From assembly GCF_001466725.1 (NCBI RefSeq), contig NZ_CP013650.1, positions 2,790,001 to 2,854,000 of the forward strand: a DNA stretch of 64,000 bases. Direction: 5' to 3'. The DNA is from Lacimicrobium alkaliphilum. Lineage in GTDB: Bacteria > Pseudomonadota > Gammaproteobacteria > Enterobacterales > Alteromonadaceae. Below, in pieces: positions 38,142-46,680 of the stretch. Each line of letters opens with the position of its first letter. Positions within the stretch are counted from its first letter, which is position 1. A program made the position numbers and the translations under genes. The notes beneath the pieces are model-generated. The model was not told where the DNA came from. It worked only from the letters and a program-made list of their open reading frames with translations, and searched no databases.

Positions 38142-39608
38142 TTAGATACGTTCTACTGAATCAAAAATATTTTGCCACTTGTCACTGATCCAGTTCAGGT
38201 CAAAAAGCTTTGCCGCCTCTTTGCGATTGTGCTGCTTCTGGTTTTCAGACAATAACCTGACATCCTGTCCTTCAAGCAGTTCATTGGAGTCTAAAACAAT
38301 CAGATTAAACTTTTCGCTAATATGAGACCACAAGCTTTGATTGGACTTATTCAGATATACCGTTGCCCCCGTGTATAGCAGCGCATAGATGGTTGATAAG
38401 GCGATCTGTGTATGGGTATGCATGATGGCCACATCAATACTACTGAGCCATCTGGCAAATGGTCCCGGAGCCATATACTCAGAGAGCACCTCATTTCTAG
38501 GGAAATGTTGCCTGACCATTGCTGCAACGTTTTTTGCATATGCCCTATCGCCGTATGAAATTGGCAGCACTAACTCAATTTGTTGCTTCTGATCCTTGAG
38601 TGCCTTGAGGACCAGTGTGTGGTTTAGCTCTGCCACGGCACTTTGGCCCACCATAACGCGCCAGATCTCCTTGGGCTGACACTCATGCAAATCGTTTGCG
38701 GGTAACGGATTAGGATAAAAGCCATTGAAGCACCGACCATGAAAACCATATCGCTTTTGTGCGCTTTCTCTATCATACCCCATAAAGGTTACCAGGTTGG
38801 CAAACCCTACTTTACTCTGAACAATCATATCGTCGATAAAACTCCCTTTAGGGGAGATACTGTGGATATCGCGTCCCCAGGCAACCCAGGTTGCGCGCTT
38901 TAGCAGGGCCGGATCCATCAGAAAGGGAAATCTGGCAAGATTAAAATATCCATGTACCATCACATGCTGACTTTGAGCGACTGCTTTAGCGGTCTTTCTG
39001 ACATCAGATAAGAATGCGGGATACCAGTTGCCGTTTTCATAACGTACTTCTGGCGCGTCCATACTAAACCCTTCTTGCATAGGGGTTTCGGGAAAGGTTT
39101 TACGGACTAAAAAATGATGTTTTCTGCGCCTGTCCTTAGTCAAAAGATCTTTAAAGGCAGTGGCAAAAACTCCTTTGGGAACAATGTGCAGGTAGTCATA
39201 GCGGCTTCTGCCGGTTACCAAATAGTAATATTTAAACACTTGGTATAAAGCTTGGTAAGCGTTCAACCGCAATCGCTGTAACAATCGGTTTTCGTGCTTT
39301 TTCAGCAGTTCGCTGCAATGTATGAACGGGATCCCAGTCGACACTAACTGCTGGCTAATTGCTTCAAAGTACTGGCTGGTCACTATGATTAATTCAGGTG
39401 AGAGGATCGGGCATTTAGTTGGTGAGTAAACGGGTATGCCATGAAAGTAATTGCCATGTTTAGTTTTATCATTGTCGATAAAGCCGATGATGTTTAGCCT
39501 GCTCTCAAATGCCTCTATAAATTCAGCACCTAGCTGAGAAGCGCCAAATAATACAATGCGCTTTTCAGATAATTCGCTAAGCCGGTGCTTTTCGTGTTTA
39601 GCCATCAT
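38142..39608 (-). CDS. WecF-like (GT56) 4-acetamido-sugar transferase with N-terminal Rossmann domain
   Basis: Residues 16-95 form a Rossmann domain (RIVLFGASQLG, GFIDNDKTKHG, GIPVYSP). Residues about 205-440 resemble WecF, the TDP-Fuc4NAc transferase of enterobacterial common antigen: MVHGYFNLARFPFL, WVAWGRDIHSIS, VMVGQSAVAELNH, LVLPISYGDRAYAKNV, and IALSTIYALLYTGATVYLNK align with WecF motifs. A dTDP-4-amino-4,6-dideoxyhexose donor would fit the rfbAB-vioA genes on the other operon. It is the last gene of the long minus-strand block; its start overlaps the upstream gene. Confidence 0.75.
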   Translation of the reverse strand: MMAKHEKHRLSELSEKRIVLFGASQLGAEFIEAFESRLNIIGFIDNDKTKHGNYFHGIPVYSPTKCPILSPELIIVTSQYFEAISQQLVSTGIPFIHCSELLKKHENRLLQRLRLNAYQALYQVFKYYYLVTGRSRYDYLHIVPKGVFATAFKDLLTKDRRRKHHFLVRKTFPETPMQEGFSMDAPEVRYENGNWYPAFLSDVRKTAKAVAQSQHVMVHGYFNLARFPFLMDPALLKRATWVAWGRDIHSISPKGSFIDDMIVQSKVGFANLVTFMGYDRESAQKRYGFHGRCFNGFYPNPLPANDLHECQPKEIWRVMVGQSAVAELNHTLVLKALKDQKQQIELVLPISYGDRAYAKNVAAMVRQHFPRNEVLSEYMAPGPFARWLSSIDVAIMHTHTQIALSTIYALLYTGATVYLNKSNQSLWSHISEKFNLIVLDSNELLEGQDVRLLSENQKQHNRKEAAKLFDLNWISDKWQNIFDSVERI

Positions 39609-40116
39609 CTTTCAAGCACCGTGCACAGTCAGAATAAAGTGCCTTGAGATTTTGTGTGTCGGCTCTGCGCGCAAACTCATCCCATACTTCAGCGCTGTCA
39701 GGAAACTCAAAAAGCAATTCCGTTAACAGTGTCTCATCATCTTGAGATAACGCATCAGCCAGCTTAGCCCCGACAATCTCAGACTGGGACAACCGAAAGA
39801 CCAACCCAATCAGCGATGGATAACGTTCGGAAATTATGTCAAAGATTTTTCTTTCAAAAGCAATGCTGGCAATAACTATAAGATCGGGTTTTTCTTCACC
39901 CTCAAGAAAAGAAACAGGATATACCTCTCTGCCATCAACACTCTTTCTTTCATTAATAGAGGAATCTACAATTCCTCGGAGCTCTATGTCAGGAAATTGC
40001 TGCTCAATCAGTGTGGCTAGCTGATCACCAACCTGACCTGCTCCCCATATTACTGCGCTTTTTATATCGGGACGTGATGTCAGGAACCTTGATACTCTCT
40101 GTGTAAGTAGGCTCAT
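39598..40116 (-). CDS. Free-standing Rossmann-domain protein of the glycan island
   Basis: A 172-residue protein. Residues about 17-105 carry AVIWGAGQVGDQLATL, RGIVDSS, REVYPVSFLEG and DLIVIASIAFE, a nucleotide-binding fold like the N-terminal domain of PglD-type acetyltransferases, here without the catalytic domain. The C-terminal part is helical and acidic. The ATG at 40116 overlaps the asparagine-synthase-like stop as ATGA; the longer frame from 40164 is inside that gene. Function unknown. Confidence 0.7.
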   Translation of the reverse strand: MSLLTQRVSRFLTSRPDIKSAVIWGAGQVGDQLATLIEQQFPDIELRGIVDSSINERKSVDGREVYPVSFLEGEEKPDLIVIASIAFERKIFDIISERYPSLIGLVFRLSQSEIVGAKLADALSQDDETLLTELLFEFPDSAEVWDEFARRADTQNLKALYSDCARCLKDDG

Positions 40117-41990
40117 AATAGACCGGTTCCTTTGTCCAGGATCGCCAGATTGATCAATGGCCAAAACATCCCCATCTGCTCAAATTCTTTACTCTCATGG
40201 CAATGATTTACGGCTCTCTGCAATGCCTTGCCATCGAACAGCGAAGAGTCCCTGACGATTGAGTCATTGGCGAAAGAAACGACCCATTCACCTAGTCCCT
40301 GTTTTAGCCACCGATAAAAAGGAGGAGAAAAACCCGACTTATCAGTTCGCTTTCGAATACCCTCAGGGATAAATGGAAAGTGATCTCGCAGCAAAGATTT
40401 AGTTCTTCCTCCTGAAAGCTTTAACTGGCTATCTGCTTTAAATGCAGCCAATACAAAACGATAATCTAAAAAAGGGGAACGGACTTCAACGGAATGGCTC
40501 ATGGATAAGCGATCATAGTTTCTGAGGATATAGGGCAAGGTAAAGTAATGAAAATCCTCATACAGCTTTTGAAACAACATGGTTTCCTGTTTGTAGGTTT
40601 CTGAATTCCGTTCGTTTACAATGTCATTACTGAAATGACTTGTCCCTCGAAGCAAGCTTCTGAGGTATAACTTCTTGCTACCCAGTTTATGATGTAAATC
40701 CTCCGAAGACATGGGAGCCTGTAAAAGACTGCTCCTGACAAAAGCACTGCCAGCTCCCGGGCGCATGTCACCTAATGCTTTTATCAAGGTTGCCATGATT
40801 TCAGGCGAAGCCCGGTTTCTCATCACATCGCCCAGGTATACCGTCAGGTGTCGGTGATAACCTGCTAAAAGTTCATCACCACCGTGCCCCTCCAGCGAGA
40901 CTTTGTAACCATCCTCATGCATGGCCTGGTACACTTTCCATTGACCGACAATGGGGAGGTCATTGACATCCTCTAAAGCAAGACAGCTCTTTTCAACATG
41001 TTCCAATACATCGTCTTCTGAAACACTCACCCGTCTATAATCAAGCTGATGAGTATCAACCACTAATTTCGCCCAGTGATATTCATCCATATCACTATCA
41101 ACGAAGGAGCCGATAAAAGACCTTAGCTGTTTTGCTTCTTTAATACCGGGTAGGGTTGCCAACCTGGACGTCACAGCAGAGGAATCCAACCCCCCGCTCA
41201 ATGCTGTTGCAATTTTAACATCTGTACGTGTTCTGATTTCACAGGCCTGACTAAACAGGTACTGCAAATCTTCCGCTGTTGATGGAAGGTCCTGCAGCTC
41301 TGTCAACTGGTCATAAGTATTCCACCAACGCTTATGTTCCGGCCCTTTCTGAGTGACGATCAAATACTCACCCGGAAGTAACTTATCAACATCTTTGTAT
41401 AACGTCTTTCGTTCAGACTCCACGGCCTCTGGATACAACATCAGAAAACTGGCCTGCTCCGCACAAACCTCCAAGCCTTGAGGGTGGCAACGAAATGCTT
41501 TTTGTTCAGAGGCAAAAGCAAAGTGTTCACCATCATATCGATAATAAACTGGCTTCACGCCAAAACGGTCACGGGCAAGAAATAGCTGTCTTTTACGCTG
41601 GTCCCAAATCGCGAAGGCCCACATACCGTTTAATCTGCTGAGACAATCTATCCCCCAATGTTGATAGGCTCTCAGAAGTACCTCAGTGTCAGAAGTCGTT
41701 CTGAATACATAGCCAAAAGACTGCAATTCATGTCTTAGCTCGGGGTAGTTATAAATTTCTCCATTAAACGTCAGTATTAAACTTTTATCCTCAGAAACAA
41801 ACGGCTGATTAGCCGCTCGTGATGTATCGACAATAGAAAGACGGCAATGACCTAATCCGAGGTGGCGGTGATCTGAAAAATACACGGACTGGGCATCCGG
41901 CCCCCGGTGGCTAAGTGACTGATTAAATCTCTCCAGCACGTTATCAGGGATAGGGGTTTGATACTGAAGAATCCCGCTTATACCACACAT
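40113..41990 (-). CDS. Asparagine synthase-like glutamine amidotransferase
   Basis: A 625-residue AsnB-type enzyme: class II glutaminase starting with catalytic Cys2 in MCGISGIL, then HRGPDAQ and FNGEIYNY, and an AMP-forming synthase domain with the PP-loop SGGLDSSAV (265-273). In polysaccharide loci such enzymes (for example WbpS) convert uronic acid carboxyls to amides, which would suit the GlcNAc3NAcA or GalNAcA sugars predicted here. A housekeeping asparagine synthetase is the alternative, but its place inside the glycan operon argues against that. Confidence 0.88.
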   Translation of the reverse strand: MCGISGILQYQTPIPDNVLERFNQSLSHRGPDAQSVYFSDHRHLGLGHCRLSIVDTSRAANQPFVSEDKSLILTFNGEIYNYPELRHELQSFGYVFRTTSDTEVLLRAYQHWGIDCLSRLNGMWAFAIWDQRKRQLFLARDRFGVKPVYYRYDGEHFAFASEQKAFRCHPQGLEVCAEQASFLMLYPEAVESERKTLYKDVDKLLPGEYLIVTQKGPEHKRWWNTYDQLTELQDLPSTAEDLQYLFSQACEIRTRTDVKIATALSGGLDSSAVTSRLATLPGIKEAKQLRSFIGSFVDSDMDEYHWAKLVVDTHQLDYRRVSVSEDDVLEHVEKSCLALEDVNDLPIVGQWKVYQAMHEDGYKVSLEGHGGDELLAGYHRHLTVYLGDVMRNRASPEIMATLIKALGDMRPGAGSAFVRSSLLQAPMSSEDLHHKLGSKKLYLRSLLRGTSHFSNDIVNERNSETYKQETMLFQKLYEDFHYFTLPYILRNYDRLSMSHSVEVRSPFLDYRFVLAAFKADSQLKLSGGRTKSLLRDHFPFIPEGIRKRTDKSGFSPPFYRWLKQGLGEWVVSFANDSIVRDSSLFDGKALQRAVNHCHESKEFEQMGMFWPLINLAILDKGTGLL

Positions 41991-41993
41991 ACA

Positions 41994-43139
41994 TCAATCG
42001 CTTTTATTATCTAACAGTTCAGGAAAATTCGTCTTGATATTATTCGTCACATTTAATGACACCACGTGCTTTTTGATAGCATCACGATATTGCTGTAATT
42101 TAATTGGAGTTAATTGGCGCACCTGCTCTGCAATCTGCTTTACAGACTCCTGGCCAAAGCTCATTCCAACACCGTATTTATCGGTAAAGTAACGCATATC
42201 TTCAGAAAAGCTGGTGATCACTGGTAGCCCCGCATACAAAAATTCAAAATATTTATTGGGTAAGCAGTACCGGTTCTGGCTATCGTTAACCTCCATTAAG
42301 TAAAGTCCAACATCATACTCACTGCAGGTTTCAATAATTTCATCTGGATGCACTGGAGGGATGATACGCACATTTTTCATACCTTTTATCCGGTGCTTTA
42401 ACTCCTCAAAATACTTATTCCCGGGAGTGGTAACCAACATCATATCCAGCGAATAGCCTTCACCTAATTCAGCCATCAGTTCAATCATTTTTTCCAGACC
42501 GCGGTTTCTAAACGCATTGCCGTGGTGAATTAACCGAACCGGTCGCCCCTCGATAGACCGCTCTTGTGGGGAGATGTAAAGGTCTTCTCTTGGATAGCTC
42601 GGAAACAAGCCTATTGGACAACCAATCAGTGCCTCATAAAGTTTTACAATCGATGGTGAAACCGTTACGCAACGATAGACCTTGGGCATATGCCGCAGGC
42701 AAATATGTCTGGCTAGCTTACCAACAGTTTTTGCCCACGCTTTGTTATCAGAAAACTCCATCGGATAGTATTCTCTGGCATCAAATATCACGCGCGTTTT
42801 ATGAAAATTGCTGAAGTGTGGAAGTAAATACAAGTCATGAACGAAAATGTAATCAAACTGCCCATCGACCACCGTCGGCATGATGAAACGTTTAGCTTCA
42901 ACGTGTGCTGCAATGTGACACCATCCAGACTCTGTCGCAACTCGCCCTAACCACCTTAAAAAAGGCGAACCTGGAGAGCGCCTAAGATAGCCAAAACGCT
43001 GCGGGTCATTATCTTCATCGAGCGCTGGAGGGCACAAATACTGGCAGTCATGGATTTTGCTAAGCGTTAACATTAATCGCCTAGCTCTGGGACACTTCAA
43101 TAGTGGCGTTTTAAAAACAAACAGGATTCGTTTGCTCAT
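41994..43139 (-). CDS. Glycosyltransferase (GT4-like)
   Basis: A GT-B fold transferase of about 381 residues. The C-terminal nucleotide-sugar domain is recognisable: PVRLIHHGNAFRNRGLEKMIE, NVRIIPPVHPDEII, and LPNKYFEFLYAGLPVITS. The N-terminal half shows FDYIFVHDLYLLPHF and RVIFDAREYYP. Donor and acceptor unknown. I use the ATG at 43139, which overlaps the preceding stop (ATGA), rather than 43145. Confidence 0.85.
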   Translation of the reverse strand: MSKRILFVFKTPLLKCPRARRLMLTLSKIHDCQYLCPPALDEDNDPQRFGYLRRSPGSPFLRWLGRVATESGWCHIAAHVEAKRFIMPTVVDGQFDYIFVHDLYLLPHFSNFHKTRVIFDAREYYPMEFSDNKAWAKTVGKLARHICLRHMPKVYRCVTVSPSIVKLYEALIGCPIGLFPSYPREDLYISPQERSIEGRPVRLIHHGNAFRNRGLEKMIELMAELGEGYSLDMMLVTTPGNKYFEELKHRIKGMKNVRIIPPVHPDEIIETCSEYDVGLYLMEVNDSQNRYCLPNKYFEFLYAGLPVITSFSEDMRYFTDKYGVGMSFGQESVKQIAEQVRQLTPIKLQQYRDAIKKHVVSLNVTNNIKTNFPELLDNKSD

Positions 43140-43495
43140 AGCCACGTCTCTAAACTTATGAAGCGCCCTTCAAAGCCCCTATTCCGGCATTGCTGCATAA
43201 TCTCTTCGGCATACGCCTCACTCGCAATAATCAGGAAAGCTGCTGAATCCATGTTTACCACCTCAGATGCTGGTTTGATTGGCTTACCTAAGAGTCGGTG
43301 CTCACCTTCTGGTATCGAAGAATCAAACCATGAGGAAATCCTGATTTGCGCTTCATCAAGACGCTGAACAATGGCCAGTCCGAGGTCTCCGCAGCCAAAC
43401 ACAGCAACCTCCTTAAGGTTCAGGGACATTGCTTCATTAACCAAAATCTTATCTGGTGGGCTGAAAAAACGGAGCACCTTATTCAACCACATCAT
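43136..43495 (-). CDS. Small Rossmann-domain protein of the glycan island
   Basis: A 119-residue protein that is almost only a nucleotide-binding domain: AVFGCGDLGLAIVQRL (about 31-46), SSWFDSSIPEGE, LLGKPIKPAS, AAFLIIASEAYAEEI. It resembles the Rossmann domains at 36148-37272, 38142-39608, 39598-40116 and 44462-45916. No catalytic module is attached. It overlaps both neighbours by short stretches, so it is made from the operon transcript. Function unknown. Confidence 0.7.
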   Translation of the reverse strand: MMWLNKVLRFFSPPDKILVNEAMSLNLKEVAVFGCGDLGLAIVQRLDEAQIRISSWFDSSIPEGEHRLLGKPIKPASEVVNMDSAAFLIIASEAYAEEIMQQCRNRGFEGRFISLETWL

Positions 43496-44465
43496 TTAGT
43501 CCTTTCTCGGAAAGTAATGGGGTAGGAAACAGTTCATACAGACGCGTTTTTACCTCAGGCATCCTTTTAGTCAGAGACTGATATTCATTCAAGCAAAACA
43601 TTTTTCTCTCACCGTGCGCGATCAGATCGAACAAAAAAGCAATTTTTTCCTTAGAACCCTCTCTGCACAGTTGGAAACTGAAATGCACCATTGATCCGGT
43701 ATCCTGGCGCCTCCCAAGCTGATTTTTAACGCAGAAGTGATTAAATAATGACTCCAGGATAAATTGCGACTCATGTCGGAAACGGTGCTGTAGATTATTT
43801 TCAAAAGATTCAGAGAACTGTGTTTCCAACGTCTGAACCAGCGTCTTGTCAAAAGGTAAGAAACCATGGCTTGGTACCAGAATTTCTGAATGGCTATAGT
43901 TCATCATCTTTGCCCCATTGATAATCCCCCTCTGCCAGAGGGTTTCCCCATAAGGACTTTTCATGGCTGTCCAGTCTGCATAAATCACAGGTCGTCCACC
44001 ATCATCAAAGAAGAAATCACGTTGAACAGGGGCTCCGAACATAATGTCGTCATTACCAAGGAGGTAGTACCGGCTCAGTTCCGGAATATGATGAACCCGC
44101 GTGGCCAGAGCTCTGGAGTTAAAGGTGGGTAGGTAATGTGCCTTTCCTCGAAAGAGCTTCTTATGATCAACGATGACAATGCGATCCAGCGCAAGCTTGT
44201 CTTCATCCAGAAACGCTGGCACTTGCTCGTCGGTAACAAGGTGAATTTTCCTATACCAGGGGGAAAACTGCTTGATTGACCTCAGACAAAACCGCAGCTC
44301 ATCATGTTGGACAAAGCGTTTATCATCGGTTGATTGCTCAGCGTTATGGGCAGATTCCAGACTAAAATCAGACAGATATTGAGACCGCTTCTGGCGATGA
44401 GCAGGATCGTTGCCGTCAACCCAAAAGATCACAAAATCAATGTCTGAGGGAGTATTACCAGTCAT
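43479..44465 (-). CDS. Stealth-family sugar-phosphate transferase
   Basis: Stealth proteins transfer hexose-1-phosphate units to make phosphodiester-linked capsule polymers. The 328-residue product has the four conserved regions: CR1 DIDFVIFWVDGNDP (residues 8-21), CR2 HDELRFCLRSIKQFSPWYRKI with HLVTDEQVP (54-83), CR3 around SRYYLLGNDDIMFG (131-144), and CR4 in HRFRHESQFILE. In this island it would add a sugar phosphate to the flagellin glycan or another acceptor; donor unknown. ATGA overlap with the TagF-like gene. Confidence 0.88.
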   Translation of the reverse strand: MTGNTPSDIDFVIFWVDGNDPAHRQKRSQYLSDFSLESAHNAEQSTDDKRFVQHDELRFCLRSIKQFSPWYRKIHLVTDEQVPAFLDEDKLALDRIVIVDHKKLFRGKAHYLPTFNSRALATRVHHIPELSRYYLLGNDDIMFGAPVQRDFFFDDGGRPVIYADWTAMKSPYGETLWQRGIINGAKMMNYSHSEILVPSHGFLPFDKTLVQTLETQFSESFENNLQHRFRHESQFILESLFNHFCVKNQLGRRQDTGSMVHFSFQLCREGSKEKIAFLFDLIAHGERKMFCLNEYQSLTKRMPEVKTRLYELFPTPLLSEKGLNDVVE

Positions 44466-45916
44466 GCTACGGCTCTTATATAAGCAGTAATATCAGGCAG
44501 CGATGGCTGACGACGGATAGCGAACTTTTCAATCAGTGCATCACGTTCATACTTGAAGGCATCTTTTCCCTCTGTCAGTTCACGTAATGTTGCAATCAGC
44601 GCGGTCTCAGTTGTAACCAGCGGCCCGGCAATAAAGTCACTATCTTTAATCATCGGCTCGCCCCGCACATGACGATAGGCTTCTTTATCATATTGGTAAT
44701 AGACAATTGGCTTGTCCAACACCAAAAAGTCGAGTGCAACAGACGAGTAATCTGTAATCAGCACTTCCGCATCAGCTAACCAGGGATAGATATTGCGGGC
44801 ACTGGGAAAAAGAAACAAACGGGTATAGCCGGGAATGGCTTGTAATGTATCAGCATCACCTTTTAACCCCATAGCATCCCTGAACTTTCTGGAAATAAAA
44901 GGATGAAATTTAAAGATCAGTGTTTTGTCATATTGTTGACATAGGCTTTCCAACGCATCGAAGTTCAGGAGGTAGCTGTTGTCACCACTATCTCGATAGG
45001 TAGGCATATAAACCCATATACCCTGGCTATTTTTTGTGAAGGAGTCAAATACCTCTTCGGAAATGGAATTTAACCAATTACGTTGATGTTTTGGCTGTAA
45101 AAGAGCATCGCATCGCGGATAGCCATAATCCAGATACTCCTCAGCCCTGAATATATGTGGAAACCTGTGCTCATTAAACCATCGCGAACTGGATACAAAA
45201 GCGGTGTCACAAATGTTGGGAAAATGCGCGTTACCAGCGAGCGATTTGTAGGGTAATCCATGCCAGAGCTGTACAACAGGTTTATGCAGACGCACCTCTG
45301 AGAAAAGTAAGCTGGTGTATTCGTGATCGATAACAATCACCCTTGCGCGCAGCAGCACCCAATATGCCCGCCAACCCGATTGGATTCTTACAGCAAGATC
45401 ACCATCCATGGCTTGCCCTTTCAGATTTATCCCTAAAAGTTCGGCATCATCAGGGTGCATGCCAGCGTAATAATGCCAGGCCAACAACAGGTTCGTGTCG
45501 ACAAATTCTTCAGCATAAAAAACCGCTTTTTTGGCCGGCAGAATGCGACAAAGCGTGCGAATAGAAAAACGCAGGGCTTGCTCAGCCATGTCTTTGATGA
45601 GGTCAGCCAGTGATAGTCTGAAAGGCGTTAGCTTCTGATTACCACGGTGACAGAGAATGGCCTCTTTTCTGAATCCTTTTTTGACTAAGCCACGGCAGAT
45701 CTCAGCCTGAAAAGGCCCTTCAGCCACGATGACCTGAATATCTCCGTTAGCCTGTTCCGCATGGTTGATAATGTCGCGCCCTTGCTTGAGGTTATCTACC
45801 ATTGCGACAACCTTCACATTGTCTTCACGCAGGTGCTGTGCAAGAGCCCTGCCCGCCGGATTAGCGGGAGCGACATACACCGACTTGCCTGAAAACTGGG
45901 AAAACCGTTCGCTCAT
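44462..45916 (-). CDS. TagF/TagB-like CDP-polyol phosphotransferase with N-terminal Rossmann domain
   Basis: The C-terminal 300 residues match CDP-glycerol glycerophosphotransferases of teichoic acid synthesis: KPVVQLWHGLPYKSL (His219), VYMPTYRDSG, FKFHPF and VLITDYSSVALDFLVLDKP. The first about 90 residues are a Rossmann-type domain (VYVAPANPAGRALAQ, VVAMVDNLKQG), as in other island genes. No CDP-glycerol or CDP-ribitol synthesis gene is in the window, so the donor is unknown or made elsewhere. No membrane helices are seen. Confidence 0.85.
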   Translation of the reverse strand: MSERFSQFSGKSVYVAPANPAGRALAQHLREDNVKVVAMVDNLKQGRDIINHAEQANGDIQVIVAEGPFQAEICRGLVKKGFRKEAILCHRGNQKLTPFRLSLADLIKDMAEQALRFSIRTLCRILPAKKAVFYAEEFVDTNLLLAWHYYAGMHPDDAELLGINLKGQAMDGDLAVRIQSGWRAYWVLLRARVIVIDHEYTSLLFSEVRLHKPVVQLWHGLPYKSLAGNAHFPNICDTAFVSSSRWFNEHRFPHIFRAEEYLDYGYPRCDALLQPKHQRNWLNSISEEVFDSFTKNSQGIWVYMPTYRDSGDNSYLLNFDALESLCQQYDKTLIFKFHPFISRKFRDAMGLKGDADTLQAIPGYTRLFLFPSARNIYPWLADAEVLITDYSSVALDFLVLDKPIVYYQYDKEAYRHVRGEPMIKDSDFIAGPLVTTETALIATLRELTEGKDAFKYERDALIEKFAIRRQPSLPDITAYIRAVA

Positions 45917-45954
45917 TAACCTCTATCCATTACCACCGCACAAAACCATACAGC

Positions 45955-46680
45955 TTATGCGGTGCTACCAGCATCTACCGTCATTACCGTACCGGTAATG
46001 GCGCCAGCCTGCTCACTAAGTAAATAAACCACCATGGCTGCGGCATCATCTGGTGTAGCCAGTTTTCCTAACGCGCTGCGACGCTCAATCTTCTTCAGAT
46101 TCTCATCGCTCAGATTCTGAGTCATATTAGTTTGCATATACCCGGGCGCAACAGAGTTAACCGTAATACCTGCTTTTCCAACTTCTCTTGCCAATGAGCG
46201 GGAAAATCCCTCTAATCCAGCTTTAGTCGCCGCATACACACTTAACCCATTAAATCCGGTTTGAGCAATAATCGAAGAGATATTCACAATCCGGCCTACC
46301 CGATTCAACAGCATGGACCGCAACAAATACTTACTCATTAGTATCGGCGCCTGCAAATTAAGGTTGAGTAATTCAGTAATCTGACTGTTATGCAGGGTGG
46401 CTAATACTCCATCATGACCAACCGCAGCATTATTAATCAGTGCATAAGGACGGCCGTGTTTCTTTAGCAATGACTGACACAGTGCAGGGATAGCATTAAG
46501 GTCGCTTAAATCAGCACTGGCAAAAGTCAGCTTATCAGACTGCATTTTCAGCAATTCACTTAATGGCTCAGAACAGTGTCGCGACAACGCCACGACTCTA
46601 TAGTCCTGCTCCAGCAAGGCTCTTACAATGGCCAGCCCCAATCCCTGACTCGCACCTGTGACGATAACCACATTACTCAC
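45955..46680 (-). CDS. Short-chain dehydrogenase/reductase (FabG-like)
   Basis: A 241-residue SDR: TGASQGLGLAI (about 8-18), NNAAVGHDG, catalytic Ser in NISSIIAQTG and YAATKAG (YxxxK), closest in feel to 3-oxoacyl-ACP reductases. The longer frame to 46713 lies within the ligase gene; the GTG at 46680 is preceded by AGGAGACAACC, so I use it. With the adjacent ligase and ACP it could reduce an ACP-bound 3-keto acyl group used to acylate a sugar. Confidence 0.85.
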   Translation of the reverse strand: MSNVVIVTGASQGLGLAIVRALLEQDYRVVALSRHCSEPLSELLKMQSDKLTFASADLSDLNAIPALCQSLLKKHGRPYALINNAAVGHDGVLATLHNSQITELLNLNLQAPILMSKYLLRSMLLNRVGRIVNISSIIAQTGFNGLSVYAATKAGLEGFSRSLAREVGKAGITVNSVAPGYMQTNMTQNLSDENLKKIERRSALGKLATPDDAAAMVVYLLSEQAGAITGTVMTVDAGSTA

